Assembly (NCBI GenBank): GCA_028023455.1
Contig: JAQFVV010012420.1
Span: 6,327,176-6,391,175 of the forward strand
DNA length: 64,000 bases
Direction: 5' to 3'
DNA from: Epiperipatus broadwayi
Lineage: Eukaryota; Onychophora; Udeonychophora; Euonychophora; Peripatidae
In this document: piece by piece, positions 9,771 to 23,839 of the stretch
How the letters are laid out: the number at the start of each line of letters is the position of its first letter
Position numbering within the stretch: position 1 is the stretch's first letter
Notes under the pieces: model-generated
Seen by the model: only the letters and a program-made list of their open reading frames with translations
The model's database searches: none
What the model was told of the DNA's origin: nothing
Made by a program: the position numbers and the translations under genes

Positions 9771-12699
9771 TTTTCTTATTACAGCTAGCATTAATTAACT
9801 TAACAAAAAAATGATAGGAAGGGGGAAACGCCTTTGAAATTGTTGTGTATCTGCATGATTTAAAACAATATAACATTAACAAAACTATTTATAAAATAAT
9901 ACTTTACCATCTTCATTAAAAAATATATATCTTTTATATTATTTATATTTTACTTCTGTATGATTGTGTATTTATGAGGCATTTATGATCAGTAGATGTG
10001 TGTGTATATATAAAGAATAAATAAATAGTTTTTGAATAGCTGAGGATCAAAGAAAAGCATTTATGATTATTCTTAAAGAAAGAATGAAAAAGGCATTATG
10101 CACCAGATTTTCTAGCAGTCAGGATGGGAGGATTTAAGTCAGTTTTTTGCTTTTGTTCTAAACGTCAAATAATAATATATTCATCTACTGATCAATATTG
10201 AATGTTTAGTTGTGTTGCATACTGATTAGCTATTTTAAAAAAATCTAAACTTCATTAGAATCCGATCAAACTTTTCAAGTTTATTTAGCTAGGATACAAA
10301 CTCAAAGCACTGATATATGCAGGTGAATGCATTATGTTTGCATTGTGAGCTTTTTTTAACTAGTATTATATATTTTTAAACACATATTAAATAAAATGTC
10401 ATGTATATAGAGCTACAAAATAAAAAAGATGTCTAAATAACCCACCAGCATTTATTTACATTGTATATGATCACTCTTTCACTCAAAAAATGAAAATAAT
10501 ACACAACTTATTGAAACATATCTTTAGTTTTTTAAAATAAAAAAATAGAAAAGTGTCAGTTTCATTTTTGTTAACTCTTTATATTTATAGTAAAGTTTCT
10601 TAAGTAATACCATGATGATGCTATTGTGTTATGGCTTTAAATCATTTTTCTTTGGCCTTTTTACTATTAAAATTACAATATTTTTGTGCTAAAAATTTGG
10701 ATTAAACTATTCTTTGAACTACTGACATTTTCAGATTTTTTTCTAATTAATAAATCAATAAGAGCAGTATACCAAGTATAAGTTGAAAAGTTCTGACAAA
10801 ACTAGAGTTTGCTGATTAGTTGATTTGAATATAAATATTAAGAATCTCTCAATCTAATCTTTTGAATGATAAGGGGGAAATGTATAATTTTATGTTTCTG
10901 CTTAGATTTTTTTTAAAATCACTTTTATATATTAAGTAGCTTGAAGTAATATTATACCAGAAGCAGTGATAATTATAGTTGTGATACTCTGTCATATAGC
11001 AGAGTTTCTAATTTTTTGTGATAATTTAATAAATATAAATGCAATTTTCAATTTCAGACAAATATTTTGTAGATATGCTACAACTTAAAATTTGAACATA
11101 TATTTTATTAATTTGGTTTTTATAATAGCATTATGACAAAGAACCAGTAAACATAAAGTCATTGTTCTCATTACTTATTTTATATTTTATATATTTTTTC
11201 ATATTTGTTGTTTCCATCTTCAAAACCTATTTAAGTGATTGACTAATATTTTCAAAAAAACTATTCCATTTGTTATTTTTATATGTTTATCCATTTGAAA
11301 AAGCTTGTATTTCAATTTTTATTCACTTTCCAATTTTTAGTCTAGTTAATCTTTACATACTTATTTCCAACGAAAATACTTTTTTTTTTTTTAGAGTTTG
11401 CAAAAAAATTAAAAATTTAAATTTTTAATTTTATATGTGATTCAGTAGTTTTTGAAGCATTGTTATCTAATGATATTTAATTGTATTTATAAAAAGTAGA
11501 AAATAAAAACATATTAAAAAAATTAAAGAAACACGATTATTCACATAAAGCACTAAAAATATAAAAAAATCTTCAGCTTTCTTTCTATTCTTGATATTAT
11601 GCTGCCAAAATAAAATAAATTTTATATTTTTACTTTTTAATGCTTTATATGAATAAAAACATTTAAAAAATTTTTTTTTAATATTTTTTATTATGTAATG
11701 AATTCAATTATGCTGTTGGATACAATAGTGTTAGACAATTCATGGTTTACAAAGATCTCTTCTAATTTTGTGATGGGTTTATTTAATTTATTATTTTTGA
11801 CTAAGTGATATTTTGCCACCTGAAGTAAAAGTCATTTAATTAAAATTAGAAAGATATAAATTTTATATAGTCTTTATGTTCTATATGGAGCCTTTGCCAT
11901 CACTCAGTTATCTTTAGTCAAGAAATATATATTTTAGCTGGTGTGTCACTTCCGGTGTGCAACTAATTTTGTTTTTTGTTGCAAAATATTATTCACATTT
12001 TCAAATACCAGAATATGATAAAAAATAATCCTATTATTTAAGTTAGAAAAACTTGCATGCTAAGTACTGATATTTAAAGTGTAAATAAATTTAAAAATAA
12101 TATACTAGATATTTTTAAAAAGAAAATATAAATTCGAAATAGCTATTAAATAATTAACTAGTAAATCTAATTAACTAGTAAATATAATGGAAGTAAAACA
12201 AATTCAATAGCAGCTCAGATTAGTTTACATTACAAAATTGCATAAAAAAATTGTTCGATAAAAAAAATCTTATAAATTGAATAGTAAATGTATAAATTGC
12301 TGTATGTATATTAGTGCATATAATAGATATAAGATATGCATTACTTCAGTATATTGGTTTAAAAAATTAAAAGAAAAATTAGTTTATACATGTAATCATA
12401 TTATTAATTATTTTATAATACAAAGTTACATTGCAATGAGTGATAAACAATAAAATGATAAGTTGTACTGTAAAGGAAGAAAGAAGAATAGTTTTGATGC
12501 ACACAAAGATTTGAATCATGTAATTTACAAAAATATAAAATATTTTATGCCCCTTTCTGATTGGCATTCTAAAATGGGATATTAAATGAACAATTTTCCA
12601 GTGTTTAAAGTAAATTTAATGGCAAACGTAAATATTTTACTTAAAATTATGAGGGTTAATAAAAATATAAAAGTTATTGGTCAATTTTTAAAAGTTATG
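9771..12699. other. AT-rich non-coding sequence
   Basis: Nothing recognisable in either strand. Poly-T and poly-A runs are frequent. Confidence 0.5.
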
Positions 12700-13345
12700 A
12701 AATACTTTAATATCATGTCTAAGTATAATTCTCCAATGTATTCTATTCTCTATGATATCTTTTGATGGAAACAATTGATATGGTATTTTTTAAAATGTAT
12801 TTGACATAATCTTTATATCATAGGTAGGGGTCTACCATTCCACAAAATCTATGCCCAAATTCCCATAAAATATCCTTTTATGAAATCTTCCATTGTTCAT
12901 TTATTTTACATGTCCAATTCAGTGTAGGTATGATTTTACAGTAGTGGTCTCAGTTATATCACATCCTGTAAGCTGAAAAACATATCGATTGTTTTGATGA
13001 TCTTGTTATTTTACTTTTAAAATTAAGCCTTCTTAAATAGAACTTTTTTAATGCCTTTATGTTGTTCTGGTAGGGTATTCAAGTTTCTCATCTATACACA
13101 TTAAATAAAATAACAGCTCTATATAACCTAACTTAGTTGCAGTAGTTATTTCCCTGGATTAAGTACCCTACCTATTAACTTGTTAAAAACAGCAGCAGTG
13201 ATTGCAGTCTATATTGTACCTCAACATCAAAGTCCACTTTTTATTTATAAAATTTCCAAGGTATTTAAATCGATTTACATTCTCAAGTTAATAACTGTTC
13301 AAACTGAAAACTTCTGAAGTCTTTTCTTCAGACATTGGCTGATGA
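12700..13345 (-). pseudogene. LINE (non-LTR) ORF2 C-terminal relic
   Basis: Read on the minus strand with frame changes, the segment gives NRFKYLGNFINKKW, then ET.IPYQNNIKALKKFYLRRL, then IGHVK.MNNGRFHKRIFYG and finally P-Y-KDYVK. Their order and spacing match the end of LINE ORF2 proteins after the RT domain: FKYLG-(I), E-W-Y-x-I-L-x-F-R, and GH-RM-GR-K-L-YGEL. Many stops mark it as an old relic. It belongs to a different LINE family from those at 32.8 and 40.5 kb. Confidence 0.5.
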
Positions 13346-16300
13346 AGAACTTAAGTTTAGTAGAAAATGATATTATACTTTATTTTGTTTTCATTAATAC
13401 AATATATGCATATCTATAAAAGTTAATCCATGAAAAAAATTACATTATTTTTAGTTGGTAATAATATATGTCACATTAATATAAAAAATAATAATAATAA
13501 TAATAGAATGTATTTAATTAGGCCAAGGTAATTTTAATAATCCTCAATTGAGTTTACCTCTATTTACACCTTGCCTCACATTTTAGAATGATTGGTCAAT
13601 TTGATTTTAGAGAATAATAGATCCAAAAAGATAAAAACTGAAAGTAGTAGTCAAGCAGAGGAACTCATTCTTGGAAGAGACTACTTGAATTTCATCTAAT
13701 ATTATTTATCATTAAGATTGTATCTAATGATCAAATAAATAATTATGTAAATATTCCAAATTTTAGAAGGAGATTTTAATGCTAGAGATTGAAAATCATT
13801 GAAAAATAAAAAGATATGGCTAAATTTTAAATAAACTATAGATGATATGGAGTTCAGGAATATCCAAAGGAAAAAAAAAACTATTCTATATTATAAACTT
13901 ATTTTTTAAAAAATGTGAAGGGGAATGGGGGGGACCCCTACTACATTAAAGAAGCAGGAATTGAACTACAGAAAACATGTTTCAAGACTAAATAAACTCA
14001 AGAATCATTAATTAATGAGATGTGAGATATGGAATTATTTCTAAACTAGAGGGATAAAAGCTATTAAGAAAGATAATATTAAGAGATAAAGTCTGTAATA
14101 TTCACAAATATTCCAACTTGAAAATTATTTAAAAATCTTAACAGACATTGAAAATACATTAGACTTGAATATGAACAACACATAAATGATATTCTTCTAA
14201 AAAAAGTTACATGAATAAAAGGAGCAATTAAATAGAATTTCACCAGTAAACTTTGAACAGAGATAAGACAATGTATGAAAAAAAGCATAAATAAAAAAAT
14301 ATTGAAACATGATTTGGAATTCTATAAAATGTTTTTAAAAAAGATTTAAATATATTATAAGAAGATATAACCATAAAAAACAAGGAAGGCTTTTGAAAAG
14401 TGTAGAAATAATAAAAATGCAAAACAATATTTTAATTTTAGAAAAAAAAATGTCTTAACAATTCAGTTTTATAGTTTGTCTTCTTTTTTTTTATCTTTAT
14501 TAACTTTTTTGTATCTTTATATATTTATTTTATTTGAATAATTCACACCCCATCCCATTTACATAATATAGTCTCAGTAGACACTTGCTTATTTTTATTC
14601 CATCTACTTATAGTTGTATATATATATTCTTAATGATTGTCTTCAAGTATGAAACAATTTCAAAATCTTTTGATATTTTAAAACGATGTGTAAGTTTAGA
14701 TTAAACATATATTTAATCTACTTTTGCAATGTTGGGGATAATATTTTTAATTGCTCTTAACAATTTTTCTTTATCTTAACTTTATGTTTACACATGTATT
14801 ACATCCCATTAAATGTTGATCCTTTCCTGTGCTAGATCTATTTATCTTTATAATGCTCATTTTCTGTTAATCAAAATGTAATGCAGCTCTGTTTTATTTC
14901 AGTTTGGATGCTTTAGATCTTATTTCTTTTTTCTAAAAAGGAATTCTTAATATTTAGTTTACTTTTCTCTACAAACTTTTCAGATCTATGTTGTTGTTTT
15001 TTTTTTAAATTTATTTCTTTGTTTCCAATTTATGTATTATAAGCTCCATTTTGCACTGTCATTTCTTATGTTCAAATTCATTATTTACGTTTAGTTTTTA
15101 AATAGAATGAGACACATCTATTTCATCTTCATTGCAACATCTTATAGTAATTTTAATTGCTATTCTATCTAATCAATTTAAACATCTTTTCTAATAATTG
15201 TGTTGTTATAGTAATTGGCATGTCCACTTTTAAAATTACATTATTATTTTTTTTATAATATCACAAAAGCAAGAATGTTATTTTTTATATGAAATACTTG
15301 TAACTGATCAAATACATTATGATTTAATGGCAGGCTAGGTATATAACTTAGATATTCTTTCTGGGCTCTGACTTTGATTACCAGTCACTATTTAGTTTGT
15401 GATTTTATTACATTCAAGAATACTAATTTATCATTCATTAGTTAATAACAGAAAAATGCCTTTAACAAATTACATTTAAGATGACATGGTTGATGAAAAT
15501 CATGAGTTTTATTAAACAATACCAAATGCAATCATTATATATTAGATACAAATATGATAGTTAAATAAAACTAATTAAAGTAAGATAGATTCATGAATAG
15601 AATGTTATAAAAATCATTTACTCACATTCAAGGATCAAATAAGTCTGAATATATTACTAGAATCATGTAAATGAATTTGAAAATGATGTCCACCTTTTGG
15701 TATATCAGTGCTGATTTTTTTGTCAGATAAGAGGCAAAATAGATTGGCATTGATATAACAAAAAGTTGGCATTGTTTACATTTAAATATTTTAAAATCTT
15801 TTTTACTAATTGTCTTAGTAATGTATTCAAACATGTTTGTTCTGCTAATGAGTTTATATTTTTAGCATTACATACTGTCACACCATAAAATTATTTATGT
15901 GCTCATTGAAAATCTTTACAAATCATTTGGCATAATTTTCTATTATATATTTATCGGCTTATTTTTGAAAAAATTTATTTTTATATCTAGATAGAAAATT
16001 CTGTAGATATATTTTATACTTTGTCAAAACAAATAGTATGTTTTTATTTCATTTAAATTTATGTTTTATTTCAAATTTATTTTATTAATATTTTTATTAA
16101 TAAATATAAAATAGATTTCATTTAAAGAAGAAAAAATTCACATGCTAAAGTTGAATTTATATTCTATAAGTGCTATTTTTTTATTTCTCAATATAACAGT
16201 AAAATTTTATATCTCATAAACTTTTCTTCTTTTTAATAATTTTAAATCATAATTACTATACAAAATTTAATTTTACTACAAATTATGTTCAAACAAAAAC

Positions 16301-18890
16301 TACATATATGGTAAATATAAACATTAAATTTTAGCTAAACATAGTTAAGTTTAATTGGTTTGAAAAAGATTAAATACTTGTTTTTAAAATAGCTATTATA
16401 TTTTTAAGGTGATCGTAGTAGGTAATTAATATTGATCACACTGGGGAAAAACATTAAACTTTTCCAATTTCAATCTTTCACAGGTTGGTTATATATGACA
16501 ATTTTTTATCGGTAACAAAGTGACCCAGGACTGCATTTGAATGTTCTACATATTATAATTTTATATTGAATTGTTTTAATTCAATGCTAATAAATCTATA
16601 TTTTAGTTTTCATTTCTGTATAAAGATGTGAGAATTTAATAAATAGGCCAGTTTGTACTTATTCATATAATTTTGTAAAACATAAAGGTTGTTCATAAAA
16701 CTATTTTTTCCAAGATTATTTTTATTATTTTCAAAGTTGTTTTTATTTAACAAATATAAAATATATTTTAATCTTTAAAATAATATATTTTGAATAGATT
16801 TAAATTTATATCATGAGAAAGAAAGAAAAATGTTATTCTAGATAATATAGAGTGCCCTTATTTGTATTTCTTTAAATAATTTATTTTTAATGTTTTTTTC
16901 TTCCTTATGTTATGTCTAAAGTTAATTTTAACAATAGTTATGATAAAAATAGTTTATTTTTGCCACAAATACAATTAAAAACTAAAGGTTACACATGTAA
17001 AGAATTAAATTTTGTAATTTATTTATATGTCAGGGATATAAAGTGACTAACAACGAAATTTTGTATTTCAACACAGTAAAAAAAAATACTACTAAAATAT
17101 CAAAATGATCTTTTAATAGACATTTGAGCAAAAGCAATATTAGAAAAAAAAAAAAACTTTATTTAAAATCTGTTTTCAGAATTTCTTTGGACTGGTAAAT
17201 TTTTCTGATATCTAGAATAAAAAATCTTTTATCTCTTTTTATAAGATTAAGATAGAAAACAAACAAGCAAGTCACTGCAAGTAAGCATTGTTTGAAAATG
17301 TTTACATAAACTATTTTTTTATTCGAAACCTTAAATTTTATTTTGAAATTTTGTTTGTATAATAGAATCTTTGAATAATAAGTATTCCAATTATTGATAT
17401 TGTATTTATTTAAAATTGCTTTGCTCTTGCAACCATTTAATAAAATGCCATCAATACAAGTATACCTTTGATTTAATGTCAATATTTACAGAAGCAGTGG
17501 TGTTCATGAATTAATTCTATTTTTGCATCCTCTCCCAATAATTTTGTTTTCATGTTTACCATTTTGAATAGCTAGCTTTATTCTTCAGAACTAAAACTAC
17601 CAATTTTATGTTATTTTATACATATATATTTTATTATATTTCTTCATATAAAATTATTTCTATATTGTTTTTATATCAATTTATAACTTTCAGTTTTCAG
17701 CATAAATATGTAAACACATAACAGACCAAACATATGCTAATTCTGTTATTTTAAATATACTTTTTTTTTTTTGCAAAACCATATAAATCAATGGAACTTA
17801 ATGATATAATCAATAAATCATAAGCAAACAGCTGTCAATTTATGCATCACAAATAAAAAACATTCAAAATCACGCAACAAAAACATATATTATTTATTTT
17901 TTTGTTTTAAATATTGGTTTTAATTTATTTATTAATTGACTTTTATTTCTGTTATTTCTTAAATTACTTGTCTATGGTCTAAATATTGTATATATATGTA
18001 AAAATACAAATAATTATAAAATATGTTCATAAAATCAAATACAGATTATTATTTTCATGTGTGAATGTATATGAAGCTTATATGTATATGAAGCTTATAT
18101 ATCTATTGTGATGTACACATGTTGCCATCTATAGTTTACTTGTAATATATAAATAACTTAATAAAGAAAACAATTACAGGTCATCTGTTTAATAAATAAA
18201 ATATTGTTTTGAATGAATCTGAAATAAATGAACCATTTATTTCTTAAATTTTAAAATGAAATATTTTTGTTTAAATTATTATCAATTGATAAAAATGCCT
18301 TATTAGGATTATAAGAGTCACATCATCACAAACCATGGTTAAAAAAGGAAAAGACTGCATTTTGTGTTGTGATATCTACAGAAATGATTTTAGCAAGAAG
18401 ACACAGATTTTATTTTGCTTTAAAAATTTGTGTTTAGTTTACCTTACTTTTATAAACATATTTGGAATATATAACAAAGAAATAGACACTGTGAATAAGA
18501 CAACTTGATTAAAGGGAGGGGGCATGAGCTCCCTTGTCATTTGGTATTTTTGTAATTAAAATGAAATGGATATCACAAAAACTATACATACTTCCATAGA
18601 GCTAAGATAATTGAATTCACTTTGGATTGTAATATCAAAAGGAATAATAATTGGATATGATCTAATGATTCAAATTACTTGTGGATCCCTATGTTAGTAT
18701 TTTTGCTAGCATAAAAAGTACCAATGGAAATGTCAAATAATGGGCATAACATCTGGAGTCATATGCATGCAAAACTATAGTATCAGATGTTAATAAAAAC
18801 TTCTTTTTAAATGAAGACTGTCATATAAGTTTTATTTAAAAAAATAATAATTTCAATAATAAACATTAAAGTTTTTAATATATATATATA
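13346..18890. other. AT-rich non-coding sequence
   Basis: No gene is supported. A single short frame around 13769-13786 encodes GDFNAR, the metal-binding motif of APE-type LINE endonucleases, followed by stops. It may belong to a very decayed LINE but cannot be called on one motif. The 107-codon minus-strand frame at 17159-17482 is not recognisable. Confidence 0.45.
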
Positions 18891-18893
18891 TAT

Positions 18894-21075
18894 TGTAACG
18901 GGCACAGACATCATTACATTGTTTTTTATTAGTAAACATGAAAAAAATAAAAGTTAGCAAATAAAACTTTTTTTTTAAGAATTAAAAATTGAAAATTAAA
19001 ATTCTATACTAAACTCATATCTATATAATCGCACAGATGAAAAAAATTATTAAAATAAAACTTTATTAAAAAAAAGGAAAAAGTATTTTAAAAATAAATT
19101 GTCAGTAAAGATTTAAAGATAAAAATATTAAGTTTGTACAAAACAAATTAATGTTATTGAAAAAATGGAAATGATTAATTTAATTAGTCAAATGTAAACT
19201 AGCCTTGGGCATTTAAATGTATAAGCATCAGTCAGATAGGAAAACAATAGAAACTAATAGCCAATGAATGAAAAACAATGGAATCGGACCTCAGCGAAAG
19301 GACCATCACATCGTCGTGACGTAATGTCCACTGGATCTGAAAGGCTACTATAAAAAGTGAGTGTAATAATAGATTATTATGAGATGTGACTATATGTGTT
19401 AGTGTGGAGTTGAAGGAGAAGGGATTGAAAAGATGCACTCTTCAATCCCTTCAGTTGTTATAAAAAAAAAGAAAATGAAACATCGCTTTTCTTATACTGA
19501 GGACAACAGGATCATTGGGGGATTTAATGTGGATTCCAAATGGCATACAATGGATAAAGAGGAATGTTTTAAAAATTGTAAGAACTTTAAAAACATTTTG
19601 AAACATTAAAAACTTTAAAATATAAACTTTCTCAGTCTTTAATTTATAAGAAATAGAATCCTACCTGACCAATGTTATTTATTAATTAGTTATAATTTTA
19701 TTTAATGTATTTCTTTTGTAAAATCATTTCCATTTATTTTTTTTTTTGTTCTTTAAGTTTATTTATGATTTTTGTTGTGCGATAAATTAAATTATATAAA
19801 TGTTAAACTTAAGTCAGGCATGAATGGCTGTATAGATTTGTAAAGTTATATTAGGGGAGGGTAATCTTAGGTTATTTGTGTTGTTGTTGAATTAGGTCAA
19901 TGAATTGGATATATTTGTGTAATTAGTAGATGTAGTATGAGTTTCGCTACGTGCAGAATCGCTGTATACACCGCACCAACCCTTTGCCTGTGGATGGGAT
20001 TGTAAGTCGGCAAAAAGGATCGCAGTCCCTTCCTATGGAGTTTTTATTTTATTGTTCTTCTTGCCATACAGTTGTCATATTCCTGTATTGGACAAGAGTC
20101 AATGTCTTCTCTAACTATACTGTTCAGATGTCCATTCCTGACAGTATAGTATATTTGTGCTGTTGTATTTTCATGCTACATTAAATACATAAATGTATCA
20201 GATGGATTGATGCCAGTTTGACTGTGAACTTTTAGCCTAAGGTTAAATAGGGATAGAATATTTTCTTTTCAAATGCGAATCTATGTAGTCTATTCATACT
20301 CGATACTCTAAATAAAATTGCATTAAATTTAAGTTGGGTATATACATTTGCATGGATTTGTTATCGGTTAATTATGTTTTGGTTTTCATATTTGATCAAA
20401 ATATATAGACATTTGGTAAATAATGATACCTTATGGTGAGTATCTAAAATGTATTTATTCGGATGTCTTTTAAGTTATTGTTGTCAATGCGGGCATCTTA
20501 CGATGAATGTTATTGGGTTTCTAGTGAATTCCCTCATGCAATTCCACCGATGATTTTATATTTTGATCGTTTATGTTTATTTTGAAATGTTTTTAACCGC
20601 GTAATCTATGTAACCGATCTATACTCAACATTATAAAACAAGCTTTTATAATCCCATTTGTGCGAACTTATAAAAAAATTAAAATGTAAATTTATAAAAA
20701 TTAAATGTAAATTAAAATCAAAATTAAAAAGGTAAGTTAAATTTTAAAATGTAAAACTAATACTAAAATAATTTTAAATTTTATATATATGTGCATAAAT
20801 AAATGTTTGTGTGTTAATTACTGGCAGTGGCTTATTTTATTCTTTTTTTTATATATTCTTAGATAAGAATTTATTTTATTATTTAATCTCTGCTACTCCT
20901 TGAGCTAGTGACATGGGCTAATGACCGGAATCAAAATATTAAAAAAAAAGAAAAAAAAAAAATTTTTTTTTTTACTTACGTATCTGCCTACTTTATAAAT
21001 TTTTCTAGGTTCAAATGCCTAGATGGCGCCCTGTAGTGCAGATTACATTAAGCTTTCTCCGGATCATTATAATAT
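18894..21075 (+). mobile_element. Possible solo LTR or promoter-bearing element
   Basis: This block is less AT-rich than its neighbours and has abrupt edges in (TA)n tracts on both sides. It begins TGTAACGGGCAC, a common start of Ty3/gypsy LTRs, and contains a promoter-like arrangement near 19.3 kb. AATAAA occurs near 20.31 kb. No second copy exists in the window, no coding capacity is visible, and the right boundary (near TTACA at 21.05 kb or GGATCA at 21.065 kb) could not be fixed by a target duplication. The alternative is an unrelated repeat or a host promoter. Confidence 0.3.
19317..19357 (+). promoter_or_regulatory. CRE-like site and TATA box
   Basis: TGACGTAA (19317-19324), a CRE/ATF-type site, is followed 25 bp later by TATAAAAAG (19349-19357). 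This is the layout of a RNA polymerase II core promoter firing to the right near 19385. No open frame of note follows, which fits an LTR promoter better than a protein gene. Confidence 0.4.
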
Positions 21076-22966
21076 ATATATATTAATAATTTTCAATACT
21101 ACAATTTATTTGGCATTCGTTATCATTTATACAATATGAGAATTTTTTTTTTTAAAAAAGTAACAATATTAAAACTTTTATGACTGTAACAAGAAAACTT
21201 TTGAAATTTGCAATTCATTAAAGATTACTTGGTTGAAAAAAAAATAAAAAAAACTAATAATACCCACTTGTATTAATTAAAGAAACAAAGGAAAGGATTA
21301 ATAAACATTAGATTAATCTAAGCAAGAAATTAGATTAAAACAATACAAAATTAATTAAGGGAATATAAAATTAATTAAACTAAATCAAAAGATGATAAAT
21401 AGAATAATGAGAAAGAAGCATATAAAAGAAATGAGTGATTTATTCATAATGATTATTAAGAAATTATTATCATTGCCAGTTAAATTCTTTCAGATGCAAC
21501 AAAAATATCATTTAATATTGCTGTCTTATAAAAAGTTTTAATGAAGAGAAGACAGCAAAAGACCATCAAAAGTTCCAGCATGTGGGTGCACCTACCTATA
21601 TTCATTGAAAGGCAATCTTGCAGCATGAAGTGCTAAACAACAACTGAAGGGTGAACTGAAGGGTGAAGGTAGCTTTCAATCCCAGTCCTTAATACTATCA
21701 GATGTTTTCTACCTGGAACTCATGCCCACCTCATGATCAGTGAATTATTGAAAAATCTCTTTCCTTCATTGTAAACTGGAAAATCAAGAAGAAGCCAAAC
21801 CATCAATGGAAAGAAAGGCCAACTGGTTGGTAATTGACAAGTCATAAAATAAGCAATAAAAATATCCATGAAAGTGGGATGTGATATCTAAAAAATCCTA
21901 AGTAATTATAATCCTTATTATCCCATTATAAAATTTGAACATTTATTTGAATGAAAGACTTTAATGAACTTTAATAACTACAGCCAAAGTAATCTTTAAT
22001 ATTGCATCTATAAACTCATATTATATTATATTATAACTATGTATGTGCATATATGTAAAATTTATTATAATGTGTTTTAATTATGAGTGTGGGTAAATAA
22101 AATATTTGTTTGTGTAATTGTTAAATCGATTTTCTCACTTGTAACAGCATCACTAATAGATTGTTATAGTTAGTTTTAAGTATTGGGCAAGTGTGTTAAA
22201 GACCCCCCTCAAATTGAGAAAATAGCTAGCTTGGGGATATATCAAGTGCTAGATTGTATACCTGTAGTCCATGCATGCTGAGTATATAACCTGTGGTTAG
22301 CTGGCACCTGAGGTTAAGCCTCAAAACAAATAAAGTGCTTCAGAAGTCATGGGGTTTGAATCTAGCTGCTGAAAAGTGCTATAACCTGGAAATGTGACTA
22401 TAGGTTATACCTTTTATAGCCTTGGTCTGATTATATGTACCATTGGTGTTTCATTGATCTGTGGTATTGTACTTAAAGGAGCAGTCTGCTGCAATAGTGA
22501 GAGAGCACCCAGAATAAAAATCAGAGGTTTTAAATATATATTCAGTGCAAATTTCTCCCACCTTGTTCAATTGGCTTTCCAATGTGGTGCTGAAGTCTTT
22601 TAAATTATTAGAGTAATTATAAACATAATTAAAATTAAAATTTAAAAAGAGTTAAATTAAAGTTTCAAATAAACGCTAAATTGTGTTATTATAAAAGTGA
22701 AATTGGTGAACAGTATAAGAGGAGAATAAATCAAAGCAAACAAATTATAATGTTATGTAATAAAATGTAAATAAAAAGGAGAGAGTCTAGACAGATAAAT
22801 ATTTTATACAGATTAGGGGTATTGATGGTAAGGTGGAATCAAAAAGGACTGGGGGTTTTAAGTAAGTCAAACACTTTGTTTGATTTTAAAATATTTTTTT
22901 AAAAAAATAAACGAAGGAAAATAAAATTTGTCTAAGAGTCAGTAATAATTATAAAATCAAATTTAA
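21076..22966. other. Non-coding sequence, possible 5' flank of the gypsy element
   Basis: No coding signal. The part after about 22.1 kb is slightly less AT-rich, and it contains GGTTAGCTGGCACC and GGGGTTTGAATC (22.30-22.36 kb), which weakly resemble tRNA promoter boxes. It may include the left LTR or leader of the gag-pol pseudogene that follows, but no matching right LTR was found. Confidence 0.35.
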
Positions 22967-23620
22967 TGAATACTAGGGCTGAAACAAAAATGGAGGCTCA
23001 AAATAAAGAAAAGGGTAACATAAAAAAATACACAGAAATATTCAATAAATGAATAGATCAGTTAATAGCTTGTCTAGGAAAATGCTAGAAAATAGAGAGA
23101 AAATAATGAACACAAGTATATACAGTTAACAGATAAAATAGATGAAACTAAAAATAAACAGGAAAAGAAAAGCATAGGTATGTATACACATTTAAATGGC
23201 TCAAGTATTGTGAATCAATTTTTAAAAATAAAAAATATTTTCAGAGCATGTAGGGGAGGCTCCAATTGAACACCATAACAGCCTGAAATACTATTCTGCA
23301 TGGAATAAGTAGAGAAAGAAGGCAATGGTAACTATAGCTTTTAGTTATATTCAAGATGACACCAAATTCTGATGGGATTCCTTATTTACAAATCCAGTTA
23401 TGTTCAGAGAATATAGACAGTCTTTATTACAAAGCTATTGGAGGAAAGAGCAGCAGGAAAACATACAACACCAGGTGTCACAGGATAAATAGTGACCTGA
23501 TGAATTGTTCACTTCATTTTTTCACCAGCAAGTAATGAAGTTAAGATTGTTAATGGCTAACCCACTGTCAGAACATCAAATCATATGAATAATAAAGCAT
23601 AATTTACCAATAATATAGAA
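22967..23620 (+). pseudogene. Probable gag region of the gypsy-type element
   Basis: A frame begins MNTRAETKMEAQNKEKGN at 22967 and continues through frameshifts and stops to AMVTIAFSYIQDD near 23.35 kb. No zinc knuckle was found. The identification rests mainly on its position just upstream of protease and RT and on the charged, helical composition. Confidence 0.45.
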
Positions 23621-23839
23621 CAAATGATGATTAAAATGGAATGCAAACAGTCAAAAAGATAGCCAAGTTGCTTAGTGAAATTGATAGCACAAGGCCAAAA
23701 TATAAAAATAGGGATAGGGAATATAAACCCTCAGAAATAGACATTGTATGCAGATAGCAAATGTAGTATGTATCTGGGAATAAGGAGGCTAATACTGGCA
23801 TTCCAGCCCTGTCCAAAAGTAAAAATAATATTAGAAGGG

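Noticed and set aside
13769-13786. LINE endonuclease (GDFNAR)
   Set aside because: A single six-residue motif with stops around it. I found no other nuclease or RT motif nearby in the right order.
17159-17482. 107-codon minus-strand open frame
   Set aside because: No recognisable domain, low-complexity AT-driven composition and no promoter or splice context visible.
22290-22370. tRNA gene or SINE head
   Set aside because: Box A-like and box B-like words exist, but no cloverleaf, tail or target duplication could be drawn.
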